DNA of 6,722 bases, taken from contig JAQVKJ010000070.1 of NCBI GenBank assembly GCA_028694715.1, positions 1 to 6,722 on the forward strand. The letters run 5' to 3'. Below, one piece after another: positions 5,135 to 6,722 of the stretch. A model generated the notes under the pieces. It saw only the letters and a program-made list of their open reading frames with translations. It ran no database searches and was not told the origin of the DNA. Position 1 is the first letter of the stretch, and each line of letters opens with the position of its first letter. Both the position numbers and the translations under genes were made by a program. The stretch comes from Weeksellaceae bacterium (GTDB lineage: Bacteria > Bacteroidota > Bacteroidia > Flavobacteriales > Weeksellaceae).

Positions 5135-6487
5135 TCAATCCTTCAGGCTGTCCAAATAAGCCTCCCAGCCCAATGCACGGTATTTTTCGGCGGCTTCTGC
5201 CGGTTCTGCCGACTGATAAATGCCACGGCCTACGATAATAAAATCGGTGTGGTATTCGCTGAAAACCTTGGCCGGTGTATTGTATTGTTGCCCTTTGGAA
5301 TCACCCGATGAGCTAAAGTTCACGCCGGGAGTAAATAGCAGCAGATGGTCAGAAACTTTCCGTTGTGCCACCACACCCATCACATTGGGTGCATTATTGG
5401 CCGCATTCAGTGCCTTGCCCACATAATACTCATCTGTCAGTGCGCCCTTGGAAGACATTTCCACAATGCCGACCACCCCCACATTGTCGAACACCTTCAA
5501 ACTTTCCTCACCGGCAATCAAATGAGAAGTAATCATGTCTGCCCAAGCTGCCGTCCTGTATATTCCTTCCTTGAACTGAAGTTCTTGGGTATTTCCTATG
5601 TCAGCATACTTGCGGTCTTCAAAGAGCAGAAAATCCTTTTCTTTTGAAATTTGCTTTAATTCTTCAATCAATTCCATGCTGAAGTCTCGTAGAATGTCTA
5701 TATGTAATTTCATTGCAACGATTTTATCGCCGGTTTTCCTTGCCAGATTCAGCAATTCAGCAGAACTGATTACATCGGCCGATACTATCAGATTGGATTG
5801 TTTTTTCAGTGCAATTTCTACCAACATCTTTGCCACTGGATGTTGAATTTTTTTCTTATCGAGCGCAAGCCTCTTTTTCTGAGGAGGTGCGGGCGGATTT
5901 TCGAGAAAATTTTTGATTCTCATGACCTCACCATCGTCCAGCCGATGAAAACGATGAAGCAATTCAATCACCTCGTTGATGGTAAACAGCGTATGAACGG
6001 TATAGCCTTTTTCCTTCAGCCTCTGAATGCCCCCTTGCTCACGGTCGAGAACCACCACAATATCGGTTACAATCAGTCCTTCCTTTTCCACTTCCGCAAT
6101 CGTCTCAAGCAGACTTTGTCCGCTGGTAATCACATCTTCTACCAAAAGGCAATTCTGACCGCTTTGGAAGATTCCTTCCACCATTCTTTTGGTACCGTAA
6201 CCTTTGTTTTCTTTCCTTTTGATTATCAATGGAGAACCACTGGCCAGACTCATGGTGGTCCCCATCGGAAGGGCGGCATAGGGTACACCGCAAATCAGCT
6301 CGTATGGAGAATTTTCCACCAAATTCAAAAGGTGGTTGGCAAGTGTTTTTAATAATTGAGGGCTGGATGAAAGCGGTCTCAAATCCACATAAAACGGAGA
6401 CTCAATGCCGCTTTTCAAAATAAAATTCCCAAACTTGATGATTCCCAGCTCATAGGCTTTGAGTAAAAAATCTTCGCGTGGTTGCAT
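5135..6487 (-). CDS. pyrEF: Bifunctional UMP synthase: orotate phosphoribosyltransferase / OMP decarboxylase
   Basis: This fused enzyme catalyses the last two steps of de novo UMP synthesis in the cytoplasm: orotate + PRPP to OMP, then OMP to UMP + CO2. Residues 1 to about 195 form the OPRT half, with KSGIESPFYVDLR (25-37), RKENKGYGTKRMVEG (91-105) and the PRPP-binding loop LLVEDVITSGQS (114-125). A proline-rich linker (NPPAPPQKK, 197-205) leads to the decarboxylase half. This half shows SADV (236-239), MKLHIDILRDF with K260, and EDRKYADIGN with D291, K293 and D296, the Asp-Lys-Asp catalytic set. TPGVN (386-390) and IIVGRGI (417-423) form the phosphate-binding side. At 450 residues and in this order it matches the animal and plant enzyme, including YGTKR and GQQYN. 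Most bacteria have separate pyrE and pyrF. The start is supported by a TAnnTTTG promoter just upstream. Confidence 0.96.
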   Translation of the reverse strand: MQPREDFLLKAYELGIIKFGNFILKSGIESPFYVDLRPLSSSPQLLKTLANHLLNLVENSPYELICGVPYAALPMGTTMSLASGSPLIIKRKENKGYGTKRMVEGIFQSGQNCLLVEDVITSGQSLLETIAEVEKEGLIVTDIVVVLDREQGGIQRLKEKGYTVHTLFTINEVIELLHRFHRLDDGEVMRIKNFLENPPAPPQKKRLALDKKKIQHPVAKMLVEIALKKQSNLIVSADVISSAELLNLARKTGDKIVAMKLHIDILRDFSMELIEELKQISKEKDFLLFEDRKYADIGNTQELQFKEGIYRTAAWADMITSHLIAGEESLKVFDNVGVVGIVEMSSKGALTDEYYVGKALNAANNAPNVMGVVAQRKVSDHLLLFTPGVNFSSSGDSKGQQYNTPAKVFSEYHTDFIIVGRGIYQSAEPAEAAEKYRALGWEAYLDSLKD

Positions 6488-6503
6488 GTCAGAAATATTT
6501 GGA

Positions 6504-6530
6504 CAAAGTTAACAGATTTGGCTGTTCCAA
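6504..6530 (-). promoter_or_regulatory. Bacteroidota-type promoter for UMP synthase and ruvC
   Basis: On the minus strand, TAACTTTG (6504-6511) matches the Bacteroidota -7 consensus TAnnTTTG exactly. A TTG (6528-6530) lies 16 bases upstream, slightly closer than the usual -33 spacing. Transcription would start near 6497, leaving a leader of only about ten bases before the UMP synthase ATG. No start-proximal purine-rich ribosome-binding site is evident, which is common in this phylum. Confidence 0.6.
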
Positions 6531-6585
6531 TCGGCTGTTCTGATCAAAACTTCGGTCAAGTTTTCCACATTTTTTATGAACTTCG

Positions 6586-6593
6586 TATCTTTA
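6586..6593 (+). promoter_or_regulatory. Possible divergent promoter -7 element
   Basis: TATCTTTA fits seven of the eight positions of TAnnTTTG on the plus strand, in the non-coding region upstream of the UMP synthase. The expected TTTG/TTG upstream box is not clear; only a T-rich stretch (TTTTCC) lies at about the right distance. It would serve a rightward gene that is mostly outside the window. Confidence 0.3.
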
Positions 6594-6683
6594 TGCGATA
6601 AAACCAAATGATGAATCATCTCCACTGAGATGCCCAAGCCCACAATGGGGTGGTAAGAAGGCAGGAATTAGGTTTAAATTCAA

Positions 6684-6722
6684 ATGGGAACGAGATTCAT
6701 TTTCGGAACATTAATTGATAAG
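6684..6722 (+). CDS. Possible start of a rightward gene, cut by the window end
   Basis: An ATG at 6684 opens a frame of 13 codons (MGTRFIFGTLIDK) that runs off the window. It lies about 90 bases downstream of a weak -7 element and is oriented away from the UMP synthase, as expected for a divergent gene. The fragment is too short to identify, and the ORF could equally be chance. No signal peptide or motif can be judged. Confidence 0.25.
   Translation, partial: MGTRFIFGTLIDK

Noticed and set aside
5798..6352. Plus-strand open frame of 184 codons
   Set aside because: It lies wholly antisense to the well-supported UMP synthase gene, and its translation has no recognisable domain. It is a shadow frame.
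6608..6628. Six-codon leader peptide ORF (MMNHLH)
   Set aside because: It contains two histidines, but there is no clear terminator/antiterminator pair and no identified downstream gene. Chance is the simpler explanation.
6580..6711. Open frame ending ...GGKKAGIRFKFKW at the right edge
   Set aside because: It has no start codon, is only about 43 codons long, and lies in a presumed divergent promoter region.
6655..6722. Cobalamin-type riboswitch at the right edge (GGGAA-like stretch)
   Set aside because: Some letters resemble a B12-box region, but the GCCCGC-ACTGT core is absent and the window ends too early.

Overview
The window looks like a chromosomal segment of a Bacteroidota bacterium. 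It is AT-rich on the left and somewhat richer in GC on the right. Most left-hand genes encode short lipoproteins with Bacteroidota-style signal peptides, two of which carry acidic surface-export-like residues (CNKDDD, CSKDDD). The one clear promoter matches the Bacteroidota -7 consensus TAnnTTTG. An intergenic inverted-repeat element begins and ends with the GTCATTTCGA-type arms common in this phylum. No genus can be named from the sequence.

Positions 2-4399 (+ strand) hold a run of eight small exported or probably exported proteins of unknown function. From 2 to 3643 they are packed like one operon: one 4-base ATGA overlap, then gaps of 2-30 bases. They fall into groups. (a) The genes at 310 and 923 share two motifs, but the second lacks about 75 central residues. 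(b) The genes at 2541 and 3092 are a tandem paralogous pair. (c) The 5'-truncated gene at 2, the frame-interrupted gene at 1282 and the gene at 3827 share a C-terminal pattern (ITV..., G-x-F-x-G, then H-x-x-x-G-x-F-x-Y). The pair in (b) ends in a looser version of this pattern. (d) The gene at 1983 encodes a secreted protein with five identical FLPGDH hexapeptides. The gene at 1282 is split by a frame change at a nine-C tract. A 103-bp inverted-repeat element separates the gene at 3827 from the others.

Positions 4537-6487 (- strand) hold two housekeeping genes, probably co-transcribed: a fused UMP synthase (OPRT then OMP decarboxylase, animal/plant-type order) and ruvC, the Holliday-junction resolvase, 52 bp downstream. 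They converge on the lipoprotein block across 4400-4536, where I see no strong terminator hairpin. To the right, 6488-6722 is a probable divergent promoter region, with the UMP synthase promoter on the minus strand, a weak plus-strand candidate, and possibly the first 13 codons of a gene running off the edge.

The housekeeping pair is well supported. The lipoprotein block is the accessory and less understood part. Its shared C-terminal module, the C9 interruption and the FLPGDH repeats are the main points for follow-up. Nothing in the window proves a defence, secretion or toxin system.
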